Source: Chlorobiota bacterium
Lineage (GTDB): Bacteria > Bacteroidota > Bacteroidia > Flavobacteriales > Flavobacteriaceae
Reading direction: 5' to 3'
Length of the DNA: 18,138 nucleotides
Assembly: GCA_013153655.1 (NCBI GenBank)
Contig: JAADEB010000009.1
Coordinates: forward strand, 1-18,138
In this document: positions 1-7,371 of the stretch, piece by piece
Layout of the letters: the number at the start of each line of letters is the position of its first letter
Numbering within the stretch: position 1 is the first letter of the stretch
Translations under genes and position numbers: made by a program
Notes under the pieces: model-generated
What the model was told of the DNA's origin: nothing
What the model saw: the letters and a program-made list of their open reading frames with translations, nothing else
Databases searched by the model: none

Positions 1-615
1 GGCGACTATTACACCCAATCCGGCGGCAACGGTACGCAACTCCATGCGGGCGATACGCTCACTTCCTCGCAAACGGTTTACATTTATGCTACCAACGGTC
101 ATTGCTATAACGAATCGTCCTTCAACGTCCATATTTACCCCACGCCGGTTGTTGACCGTCTTTCCGATACATTGGCAATTAATTATTTCGTTTTACCGCC
201 TCTTCAATCCGGAAGTTATTATTCCGAAAGCAGAGGACAAGGAACCGCTTTCTATCCCGGCGATACCATCGACGAAGACATGCGTCTCTATATCTACGCC
301 ACCAGCGGACACTGCTTCGATGAAACGTCCTTTTATATCACCGTCAAATATGTGCTTACCTATGTTAAATATTTAACTCCCAATGGCGACGGATATCACG
401 ACACTTGGCAGATTAAACATACCAAACTTCTTTCTCCCGGAACCGATGTATATATATATGACCGTTCCGGACGTCTACTCGGAACATTTAAAGCCAACAC
501 CGGACGTTGGGACGGCACCTATCAAGGAAAACCTCTGCCGGCCGACGATTATTGGTTCAAAGTCCGCTTGCGAAACGGTGAATTATTTGTAGGGCATATT
601 GCCTTGATTCGTTAA
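1..615 (+). CDS. T9SS type B sorting (CHU_C) domain protein, 3' end only
   Basis: The reading frame is open from the first base, so the start lies outside the window; 204 residues are visible. Two tandem repeats of about 64 residues are seen first (near residues 1-64 and 65-120), each with a YY-[ST]-x-S-x-G-x-G-T core, a GDT turn, a YIYAT strand and a G-H-C segment. Such Ig/PKD-like repeats are common in giant Bacteroidota adhesins. From about residue 123 comes the gliding-motility-associated C-terminal (CHU_C) domain: the LTPNGDGYHD motif, a YDRSGRLLG strand, W-D-G-T-Y-x-G and a final VGHIALIR strand. In the family this domain is the type B signal that sends a protein through the type IX secretion system to the surface or medium. 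The role of the whole protein (adhesin, gliding or structural) is not visible here. The base composition is AT-richer than in the neighbouring rnr gene. Confidence 0.9.
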   Translation, partial: GDYYTQSGGNGTQLHAGDTLTSSQTVYIYATNGHCYNESSFNVHIYPTPVVDRLSDTLAINYFVLPPLQSGSYYSESRGQGTAFYPGDTIDEDMRLYIYATSGHCFDETSFYITVKYVLTYVKYLTPNGDGYHDTWQIKHTKLLSPGTDVYIYDRSGRLLGTFKANTGRWDGTYQGKPLPADDYWFKVRLRNGELFVGHIALIR

Positions 616-708
616 GCTGCTTATGATAGGGGAGTTAAAAGTATAAAATGTTGATGCCAAAACAATAATTCTCAATTACATGTAAATAAGTGAAGAGATA
701 ATAACATT

Positions 709-921
709 ATGAGCCGTAATTTGAATAAAAACTATCTTTCAAATACAATTATGGCAAAACTTATATATGGAGACTAACCTGTTATTTTTGTTTCCAACAA
801 AGCAAAGCCAATTCCTCCTTGGCAATTTGGTAAAAAATGGAGCGGAAAGATTTTTCTTTTTGATGATTGCAGTGCCGTATCCGCCATAGACGGGAATAAA
901 TATGCTAATAATGAAGCATAA
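709..921 (+). pseudogene. Possible decayed small gene with one in-frame TAA
   Basis: From the ATG at 709 one frame reads 22 codons (second ATG at 751), meets a TAA at 775-777, then stays open for 47 more codons to the TAA at 919. The part after the stop has a protein-like composition, with the pieces VIFVSNKAKPIPPW, WSGKIFLFDD and AIDGNKYANNEA. I do not recognise a family. It could be a small gene broken by a single nonsense change, a remnant of a longer one, or chance in AT-rich DNA. Confidence 0.25.
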
Positions 922-1063
922 CTATAAATTACGAATTATAATCTATAACGGTGTTCCGATTGTACAATCTAAAATAAAAGCAAGGCTAAAAAGGTTAATG
1001 AATTTTATGTTAAATCACTTAACGGCGTCTCTTCAATTTTCCCCCGGTTCCGCAAATAAAACC

Positions 1064-1071
1064 TAACTTTG
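1064..1071 (+). promoter_or_regulatory. Bacteroidota -7 promoter box for rnr
   Basis: TAACTTTG fits the TAnnTTTG -7 consensus of the Bacteroidota primary sigma factor and ends 20 bases before the rnr ATG, implying a leader of only about a dozen bases. No clear TTTG -33 element lies 19-21 bases upstream. No Shine-Dalgarno sequence precedes the ATG, as is normal for the phylum. Confidence 0.55.
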
Positions 1072-1090
1072 TAAAAAATAACTTATCACC

Positions 1091-3271
1091 ATGCCCGATA
1101 AATTCGAAAAACTCCTCATACGCGTGCTCCAAATCATGAGTGCCGAGCCGCGGAAATCCTTTAATTACAAACAACTGGCCGCCATGCTGGAACTTCGTTC
1201 CGACGAGCTCAAACAATGGCTCCGCCGCGAACTGGAACGCCTGGCCGACGAAGACAAACTGGAAGAAACCTCCAAAGGCAAATACCGTATCAAGCCCAAA
1301 ACCCTCTTTATCGGCGTGCTGGACATGACCAACAACGGCACCGGCTTTGTGGTGACCGACGAACTGGAAAAAGACATTTTCATTCCCAACCGCTACCTGA
1401 ACAAAGCCCTTCACGGCGACCTGGTGGAAGCCCGCATCCTGCGTGACCGTCCCGGCCGCAATCCCGAAGGTGAAATCGTGCGTATCATCGAGCGTGCCAA
1501 AACCCGCTTCACCGGTATCGTGCGTATGCTCCAAGGTTTTGCCTTCGTGGATCCCGACGATCCCAAAATGTACAAAAGTTTCTACGTGGACGAAGATCAC
1601 CTCAACGGCGCCGGCGACGGCGACAAGGTGGTGGTGGAAATGACCGACTGGCCCGAAAAAGCCGGCAGCCCTTTCGGACGCGTGATTAAAGTGCTGGGAA
1701 AACCCGGCGAACACGAAACCGAAATCCACGCCATCCTGGACGAATACAACTTGCCCTACGAATTCGACCCGGAGGTGGAAATGGCCGCCCAAAAACTACC
1801 CGCCGCCATCACCAGGGACGAAATCGCTCGCCGCCGCGACATGCGCGACCGTATTACCTTCACCATCGACCCCGTGGATGCCAAGGATTTCGACGATGCC
1901 CTCTCGGTGCGCAAACTGGACAACGGCCGCTGGGAAATCGGCGTCCACATTGCCGACGTAACCCACTACGTACGCCCCGGCGACGTCATCGACCGCGAAG
2001 CCTACGAGCGGTCCACATCCGTGTATTTGGTGGATCGTGTCATTCCCATGTTGCCCGAAGTGCTTTCCAACCAACTTTGCTCCCTGCGGCCCAATGAGGA
2101 CAAGCTCACCTTCTCCGTGGTGTTCGAAATGGATGAAAACGGCAAGGTCTATAAGCGTTGGTTCGGCCGGACGGTCATCCATTCCGACAAACGTTTCACC
2201 TACGAAGAAGCCCAAAAAATCCTGGACGACGGCAAAGGTCTTTTCCACGAACAACTGGACGTGCTCAACCGCATGGCCAAAAAGCTGCGCGCCGCCCGCT
2301 TCCGCAAAGGCGCCATCAGTTTCGAACGTTCCGAAGTACGCTTCCGCCTCGACGAAGACAAAAATCCGGTGGAAATCTATGTGAAAATTCCCATCGACAC
2401 CAATAAGTTGATCGAAGAATTCATGTTGCTGGCCAACCGCCACGTGGCCGAATTCGTCGGCAAGGAGAAGAAAGGCAAAGTGTTCGTGTACCGCGTTCAC
2501 GACAAGCCCAAAAAGGACCGTCTGGACGAATTGCGCAAGGTGATCAAAAAATTCGGTTACCGCCTTCGCGCCGACAACGACCGCTCTCTGGCACGCGCCA
2601 TCAACAAACTCCTGGAAGACGTGCGCGACAAAAAAGAACGCACCCTGGTGGAACTCATGGTCCTGCGCACCATGAGCAAGGCCGTTTACACCACCGACAA
2701 CCGCGGCCACTACGGCCTGGCCTTCGACTACTATACCCACTTCACTTCACCCATCCGCCGCTATCCCGATATGATGGTCCACCGCCTCCTGCAACAATAC
2801 CTGGACGGCAAACAACCGCGCAACAAACAGGCCTACGAGAAGAAATGTATCCACACCACCGACATGGAAATCAATGCCCAACATGCCGAATGGGACAGCA
2901 TTGCCTACATGCAGGCCAAATATATTTCGGAATATATCGGCGAGGAATTCGACGGCGTGATTTCCGGCGTAACGGAATGGGGCATTTACGTGGAACTGGT
3001 GGACACACTCATCGAAGGCATGGTACGCCGTACCGAGATGATCAACGATTACTTCATCTACGATCCCGACGAACAGGCCATGGTAGGCCAACGTACCGGC
3101 AAGCGCTACACCCTGGGTGACGACATTCGCGTACGCGTGGCCGGTGTCAACCTGGAAAAGAAACAGGTGAGCTTTATGATGGCCGACGATTTTTCCAAAC
3201 GCAACGGCACCCGCAAGAAAAAGAAGAAAAAGAAATCCAAGAAAAACAAATCCCGTAACACCAAGCGATAA
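1091..3271 (+). CDS. rnr: Ribonuclease R (RNB/S1 3'-5' exoribonuclease)
   Basis: This 726-residue protein is a processive, hydrolytic 3'-5' exoribonuclease of the RNase II/R family, acting in the cytoplasm on structured RNA, rRNA fragments and mRNA decay intermediates. Order seen: N-terminal winged-helix segment (about 1-70), cold-shock OB domains (about 70-230), RNB catalytic domain from about 250, S1 domain (about 610-700) and a lysine-rich basic tail. The RNB metal site matches D260, D266, D268 and D269 in IDPVDAKDFDD, equivalent to the four aspartates known in RNase II. The THFTSPIRRYPD motif near residue 555 is also typical. It is a little shorter than the E. coli enzyme (813). The first ATG after a -7 box is taken as start. 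A serine hydrolase gene follows after 12 bases, suggesting cotranscription. The tail is coded by A-rich runs of AAG/AAA codons. Confidence 0.96.
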   Translation: MPDKFEKLLIRVLQIMSAEPRKSFNYKQLAAMLELRSDELKQWLRRELERLADEDKLEETSKGKYRIKPKTLFIGVLDMTNNGTGFVVTDELEKDIFIPNRYLNKALHGDLVEARILRDRPGRNPEGEIVRIIERAKTRFTGIVRMLQGFAFVDPDDPKMYKSFYVDEDHLNGAGDGDKVVVEMTDWPEKAGSPFGRVIKVLGKPGEHETEIHAILDEYNLPYEFDPEVEMAAQKLPAAITRDEIARRRDMRDRITFTIDPVDAKDFDDALSVRKLDNGRWEIGVHIADVTHYVRPGDVIDREAYERSTSVYLVDRVIPMLPEVLSNQLCSLRPNEDKLTFSVVFEMDENGKVYKRWFGRTVIHSDKRFTYEEAQKILDDGKGLFHEQLDVLNRMAKKLRAARFRKGAISFERSEVRFRLDEDKNPVEIYVKIPIDTNKLIEEFMLLANRHVAEFVGKEKKGKVFVYRVHDKPKKDRLDELRKVIKKFGYRLRADNDRSLARAINKLLEDVRDKKERTLVELMVLRTMSKAVYTTDNRGHYGLAFDYYTHFTSPIRRYPDMMVHRLLQQYLDGKQPRNKQAYEKKCIHTTDMEINAQHAEWDSIAYMQAKYISEYIGEEFDGVISGVTEWGIYVELVDTLIEGMVRRTEMINDYFIYDPDEQAMVGQRTGKRYTLGDDIRVRVAGVNLEKKQVSFMMADDFSKRNGTRKKKKKKKSKKNKSRNTKR

Positions 3272-3283
3272 ATCCCGTACCCA

Positions 3284-4432
3284 ATGCGTGTGCTTATGAA
3301 AATACTCTTGGCGGTGATGGTTTTGCTGGTGGTGGCGGGGGCCGTGGTGCTCATCCGCTATCCCTACCTGGTGCAAGGGATTAAAAAGGTGTATCTGAAA
3401 GGCCACATGACCAGCGATATTTCCGATTTCAAACGTTATCCCTACCGCGAAATTCCCAAAGGCCGCACCCGCGAATGGCCTTTGCACGAGGATTACAACC
3501 GCATACCCGCTTCGCAGCGCCTATTAGATGCGCACCGGGAATACGAAACCGCCGCCTATCTGGTGATCAAGGACGATAGCTTGCTCTTCGAGCAATACTA
3601 CAACGGTTTTCGCCGCGACTCGCTTACCAATTCCTTTTCCATGGCCAAAAGCATCACCATGCTGCTGGTGGCCAAGGCCATTGAGGACGGCTATATCAAA
3701 AGTTTGGACCAAAAAGTCAAAGATTTTATCCCGGAAATCCAAGGTCCGTATGCCGACAGCGTGAGGATACGCCATTTGGCCACCATGAGCGCCGGCACCG
3801 ATTGGGACGAAAACTATTACAGCCCGTTCAGTATCACGGCCGAGAGCTATTTTTCCAAGGATTTGGACAAATTGATGATAAAGGAAGTGCGGTTCGTATA
3901 TCCGCCCGGCGAGCGTTGGTTTTATTCCAGCGGCGACACCCAGTTTCTCGGCATGATCGTGCGGCGCGCCACCGGCAAGGATTTGGCGGCTTACCTGTCC
4001 GAAAGTTTCTGGAAGCCCATGGGAATGCGGCGCGAGGCATATTGGAACACCGACCGCGACGGCGGCATGGAAAAAGCCTTTTGTTGCATCAATGCTTGTG
4101 CGCGGGATTTTGCCCGTTTCGGTCGATTGATGCTACATGAAGGAAATTGGGACGGCCGGCAGCTGGTGGACAGTGCCTTGGTCCGTGAAATGACACGCGC
4201 ACCTTGGCCGGACGTGCCTTACGGCATGCAATGGTGGCTGTTTGAACACAACGGCGTGCGCGGCTACACCATGCGCGGCCATTTGGGTCAGTACGTTATG
4301 GTCATACCCGCCGAACACACCGTCATCGTACGCACCGGCCGGCGCAAGGCATTCAGCCGCCCCGGGACCTATGCGCAAGATTTCTTTATCTATTTGGAGG
4401 AAGGATTGAAAATCGCCCGCCAAGCCCGGTAA
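3284..4432 (+). CDS. Membrane-anchored serine hydrolase, beta-lactamase (class C/PBP) fold
   Basis: A 382-residue protein with an N-terminal hydrophobic segment (about residues 6-24), so probably anchored in the inner membrane or exported as an uncleaved or lipid-free periplasmic protein. The beta-lactamase-related serine hydrolase fold is shown by S119-M-A-K122 (SxxK nucleophile motif), Y214-S-S (in place of YxN) and H333-L-G335 (in place of KTG). This H-x-G form is common in esterase or amidase-like members rather than true beta-lactamases, so antibiotic resistance should not be inferred. The substrate is unknown. Start ATG at 3284 is used; ATG at 3296 also works and gives a slightly shorter signal-like region. 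It lies 12 bases after rnr and 2 bases before the DNA methyltransferase, so the three probably share a transcript. Confidence 0.85.
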   Translation: MRVLMKILLAVMVLLVVAGAVVLIRYPYLVQGIKKVYLKGHMTSDISDFKRYPYREIPKGRTREWPLHEDYNRIPASQRLLDAHREYETAAYLVIKDDSLLFEQYYNGFRRDSLTNSFSMAKSITMLLVAKAIEDGYIKSLDQKVKDFIPEIQGPYADSVRIRHLATMSAGTDWDENYYSPFSITAESYFSKDLDKLMIKEVRFVYPPGERWFYSSGDTQFLGMIVRRATGKDLAAYLSESFWKPMGMRREAYWNTDRDGGMEKAFCCINACARDFARFGRLMLHEGNWDGRQLVDSALVREMTRAPWPDVPYGMQWWLFEHNGVRGYTMRGHLGQYVMVIPAEHTVIVRTGRRKAFSRPGTYAQDFFIYLEEGLKIARQAR

Positions 4433-4434
4433 AT

Positions 4435-5541
4435 ATGAGCCTTTCCCGTTCGCAACAGGCCAAACCTCTTCGCCACCGCCTCTACCAAGGCGACAATCTG
4501 GATGTGATGCGGCGCATCCTGCCCGAATTTATCGGCAAGGTGGAATTCATTTATATCGATCCGCCCTACAACACGGGTATCATGCAGTACAAAACCTACC
4601 GGGACAAAATGTGGGGCCGCTACGAACGCCGCCGTCACGAAGCCTGGACGGATTTTATGCGCCCGCGGCTGGAAGCGGCTTATAAGTTGCTGACACCTTT
4701 GGGAAAAATGTTCGTATCCATTGACGACCACGAATTTCCGCATCTGGTTTTGTTGATGCGCGACATATTCGGTCGCGAGAACGTGGAAGTAATGATTTGG
4801 GACAAAGTGCCCCGCGAAGGCACGGCCGGACAGGGAAAAATGAAGCGGAGCAAGCGTTTTCGTATCGATCACGAATACATTGTGGTGGGGTATGTGGACC
4901 GGAAAAACACCCGTTTTCGCAAGCCGCGTGTCATGGCGCCGCTCACGCGTTCCTATGACAATCGCGACAACGACCCCCGCGGTCCGTGGATCAGTGCCGA
5001 ATTGTGTAAATCCAAGGCCAAATCCAATCCCAAGGGAAAGAATTATTACACCGTCGTCACGCCTTCGGGGCGGGAAATAACGCGCCAATGGCATGTGAGC
5101 CGCGCCGAATTCGAGCGTTTGGATGCCGACGGACGCATTTGGTGGGGCAGCGGAAGGATTGTTCCGCGTTTGAAAAAATTTGTCAACGAACCCCGCGCGC
5201 TGACTCCTTCGTCGGTGATTAAGAATATTTCCCAGACCGAAGGCATTCGAGATTTGCGTAAATGGGATTTGGCGGATGCTTTTTCGCATCCCAAACCCGT
5301 TCGTTTGCTTCAATACCTATTGGAAATGGCTTCGGAGCCGGATGCCACCGTGATGGATTTTTTTGCCGGAAGCGGCAGCCTGGCCGAGGCGGTGATGCGC
5401 CTCAATCACGAGCAAGGCCACCGGCGCCGGTGTTTGCTGGTTTCCAACAATGAAAACCAAAGTTTGGATAAGATTCTATTGCCCCGTATCGAAAAGATGA
5501 TGAAAGCTTATCCGGACAACAATTGGGAATTTATTTTCTAA
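4435..5541 (+). CDS. Site-specific DNA methyltransferase (type III Mod-like, beta class), apparently orphan
   Basis: A 368-residue amino-methyltransferase that would transfer a methyl group from S-adenosylmethionine to an exocyclic amino group of adenine (or cytosine N4) in DNA. The catalytic motif IV is D42-P-P-Y45-N-T-G; the SAM-binding motif I, D308-F-F-A-G-S-G-S315, comes near the C-terminus, the beta-class order used by type III Mod subunits. Between them lies the Mod-like block with Y-D-N-R-D-N-D-P-R-G-P-W, T-P-S-G-R-E and W-x-V-S-R (about residues 178-220). It is much shorter than classical type III Mod (about 600 or more), so the target-recognition part is reduced. No Res helicase or nuclease lies beside it. 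The ATG follows the hydrolase stop by 2 bases. Its 3' end overlaps the convergent mce gene by 4 bases. Confidence 0.88.
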   Translation: MSLSRSQQAKPLRHRLYQGDNLDVMRRILPEFIGKVEFIYIDPPYNTGIMQYKTYRDKMWGRYERRRHEAWTDFMRPRLEAAYKLLTPLGKMFVSIDDHEFPHLVLLMRDIFGRENVEVMIWDKVPREGTAGQGKMKRSKRFRIDHEYIVVGYVDRKNTRFRKPRVMAPLTRSYDNRDNDPRGPWISAELCKSKAKSNPKGKNYYTVVTPSGREITRQWHVSRAEFERLDADGRIWWGSGRIVPRLKKFVNEPRALTPSSVIKNISQTEGIRDLRKWDLADAFSHPKPVRLLQYLLEMASEPDATVMDFFAGSGSLAEAVMRLNHEQGHRRRCLLVSNNENQSLDKILLPRIEKMMKAYPDNNWEFIF

Positions 5542-5966
5542 AAATTCGCTACATCTTCGTTTTCATCCGGAATTTCCTGGCAATATTCCACCAATATGCC
5601 GCCCGTGCTTTTGGGATGTACGAAAATAACCAGTTTGTTGTCGGCGCCTTTCTTGGGTTTGTCGTTAATGAGTATGAAGCCTTCTTTTTTCAGGCGTTGG
5701 ATTTCGGCGTAAATATCACCGGTGGCAAAGGCGATGTGATGAATACCTTCGCCGCGTTTCTCGATAAACTTATCGATTACCCCTCCGGAAACCGTGGATG
5801 CCAACAGCTCGATTTTGCTTTCTCCGGCATGGAAAAAAGAAGTGGTCACTTGTTCCGATTCCACCGTTTCGCGTTTGTAGGGAGCGGTACCCAAAAGTTT
5901 TTCGAAACGTTTTTCGGCTTCCGCCAGATTTTTTACCGCTATGCCGATATGTTCCACTTTTTTCAT
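5538..5966 (-). CDS. mce: Methylmalonyl-CoA epimerase (VOC family)
   Basis: This 142-residue enzyme interconverts (2R)- and (2S)-methylmalonyl-CoA, linking propionyl-CoA and succinyl-CoA through methylmalonyl-CoA mutase in the cytoplasm. Two VOC beta-alpha-beta-beta-beta modules are visible. The likely metal ligands are H6 (in VEHIGIAV), E53 (KIELL), H76 or H77 (GIHHIAF) and E127 (ILVEYC), the usual epimerase pattern. The length is normal for the family. Its ATG overlaps the rfbD stop by 4 bases, so it is translationally coupled as the last gene of a dTDP-rhamnose/polysaccharide operon, an unrelated pathway. The stop region overlaps the end of the convergent methyltransferase gene. Other VOC proteins are possible but the match to Bacteroidota epimerases is strong. 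Confidence 0.9.
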   Translation of the reverse strand: MKKVEHIGIAVKNLAEAEKRFEKLLGTAPYKRETVESEQVTTSFFHAGESKIELLASTVSGGVIDKFIEKRGEGIHHIAFATGDIYAEIQRLKKEGFILINDKPKKGADNKLVIFVHPKSTGGILVEYCQEIPDENEDVANF

Positions 5967-6820
5967 AAGTAATATTTTTTCAAGGTATCATATAAACCGC
6001 TTTCCCAATTCTTAGGCCGGCGATTCAGCAGATGTATGATTTTTTCTTTTGACAAGACGGAATAAGGAGGTCGCAAGGCCGGCGGATTGAAATAAGAGGC
6101 GGGAACGGGAAGGATTTCCGTGTTCAAACCCATGGTGCGTACAATAAAACGCGCTTGGTCGTAGCGGGTGATTTCACCTAAATGGCTGCAATGATATGTG
6201 CCGAAAGGTGCATCCGCGTTGCGGATAAGAAACGAGGTAAAATCGGTCAAATCGTCCGCGGCGGTGGGGCTTCCGGTTTGGTCGTTTACGAAACGCAATG
6301 TTTTGTGCCGGGCGGCCAAATCCAGCACCAGGCGGATAAAATTATGTCCGAAGCCTCCGTAAACCCAAGCCGTACGGATGATGTAATGTTTCTGGATGGT
6401 TTCCCGTATTTTTTCTTCTCCCAGCCATTTGGTAAGGCCGTAATAATTGAGGGGATTGGCGGGGTCGTCTTCGCGGTACGGTTGACGGCGTTTTCCGTCG
6501 AAAACATAATCGGTGGAGTAATGAATCAGTACGGCGCCGGTGCGTTCGGCTTGGCGCGCCAGGATTTCCGCTCCGGTCACGTTGACGCGGTAGGCTTGTT
6601 CGCGCTGTGTTTCGGCATCGTCCACGCGGGTAAAGGCGGCGGCGTTGACGATAAAATGAGGTTTGAAGGCATCCACGGCTTCCCGTACCTGCCGTTCGTC
6701 GGTTATGTCCAAAGTGCTACGGCCGGCCACCCGTAATTCCATATCTGCCGTGGGCGCGGCATGTTGCCAGGTGGAACCTACGATTCCGCCTCCTCCGGTT
6801 ACCAAAACCCGTGGTTTCAT
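5963..6820 (-). CDS. rfbD: dTDP-4-dehydrorhamnose reductase
   Basis: A 285-residue short-chain dehydrogenase/reductase that makes dTDP-L-rhamnose from the 4-keto sugar using NAD(P)H, the last step of the RmlABCD pathway. The N-terminal Rossmann loop is VTGGGGIVG (residues 7-15), a variant of the usual G-x-x-G-Q-L-G. The substrate segment Y101-S-T-D-Y-V-F-D-G and the catalytic pair Y127-x-x-x-K131 (NYYGLTK) are present. Length is typical. The ATG overlaps the rfbC stop by 4 bases and the stop overlaps mce by 4 bases, so the genes are tightly coupled. Genes for the first two steps (rfbA, rfbB) are not in this window. Confidence 0.94.
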   Translation of the reverse strand: MKPRVLVTGGGGIVGSTWQHAAPTADMELRVAGRSTLDITDERQVREAVDAFKPHFIVNAAAFTRVDDAETQREQAYRVNVTGAEILARQAERTGAVLIHYSTDYVFDGKRRQPYREDDPANPLNYYGLTKWLGEEKIRETIQKHYIIRTAWVYGGFGHNFIRLVLDLAARHKTLRFVNDQTGSPTAADDLTDFTSFLIRNADAPFGTYHCSHLGEITRYDQARFIVRTMGLNTEILPVPASYFNPPALRPPYSVLSKEKIIHLLNRRPKNWESGLYDTLKKYYL

Positions 6821-7365
6821 AAGTGGAAAATTTCGCGCAAATAAGGCAGGTTACGGTCTTTTTCCGACAGAATCAATTTTTCCGCTTCAACGGGTAATTT
6901 CAAGCCGATTTCCGGGTCGTCGAAGCGTATGCCGGCATCGTATTGCGGATGATAATATTCGTCGGTTTTGTAAAACACCTTGGTATCGCCGGAAAGGGAC
7001 AAATAAGCATGGCCGAATCCTTTTGGGATAAAGAGTTGGCGCCGGTTCTCTTCGTTCAATTCCGCGGCATACCAACGGCCGAAAGTAGGGGAACCGGGCC
7101 TAAGGTCCACCACAAAATCCATAACGCTTCCCCGGACCACGCTGACCAATTTGGCTTGTTCGTAAGGTTTTTGCTGAAAATGAATGCCGCGAAAAACATA
7201 TTTCCGGGAACCGGCCATATTATCTTGAACAAAATCCACATCCAATCCGGTAGCTTCCCGGAATTTTTTCTTTTGATAAAATTCGTAAAAAAATCCTCTT
7301 TCATCCTCAAACACCCGGGGTTCGAGCAGGAAACATCCATCGAAGGGTTGGGCGATGACTTTCAT
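6817..7365 (-). CDS. rfbC: dTDP-4-dehydrorhamnose 3,5-epimerase
   Basis: This 182-residue cupin enzyme epimerises C3 and C5 of dTDP-4-keto-6-deoxyglucose, step three of dTDP-L-rhamnose synthesis. The active-site signature FRGIHFQ contains the catalytic base H62; H119 sits in FIPKGFGHAYLSL; Y132 (VFYKTDEYY) and D170 (SEKD) match the conserved acid and partner positions of RmlC. Length is normal. It is six bases downstream of the Wzz-like gene and overlaps rfbD by four, consistent with one polysaccharide operon read leftward. Confidence 0.95.
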   Translation of the reverse strand: MKVIAQPFDGCFLLEPRVFEDERGFFYEFYQKKKFREATGLDVDFVQDNMAGSRKYVFRGIHFQQKPYEQAKLVSVVRGSVMDFVVDLRPGSPTFGRWYAAELNEENRRQLFIPKGFGHAYLSLSGDTKVFYKTDEYYHPQYDAGIRFDDPEIGLKLPVEAEKLILSEKDRNLPYLREIFHL

Positions 7366-7371
7366 GAATGA

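Larger units (their letters stand above)
616..1090. other. AT-rich intergenic region before rnr
   Basis: This 475-base gap has no gene I can name. It holds two short open stretches listed or discussed separately (709-921 with one in-frame stop, and a 51-codon ATG ORF at 911-1066) and the rnr promoter box near its right end. I see no hairpin followed by a T-run that would serve as a terminator for the upstream secreted-protein gene, and no tRNA-like fold. Confidence 0.6.

Noticed and set aside
1019..3487. Long open frames on the minus strand opposite rnr and the serine hydrolase start (257, 314 and 246 residues)
   Set aside because: They are antisense to a clear RNase R and have F/H/V/G-rich compositions typical of mirrored GC-rich codons; no domain is recognisable.
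3284..4432. Antibiotic-resistance class C beta-lactamase
   Set aside because: The YxN and KTG motifs are replaced by YSS and HLG, which fits general serine hydrolases of this fold rather than AmpC-type resistance enzymes.
5523..5972. 149-residue plus-strand frame opposite mce
   Set aside because: Antisense shadow of the well supported VOC epimerase.
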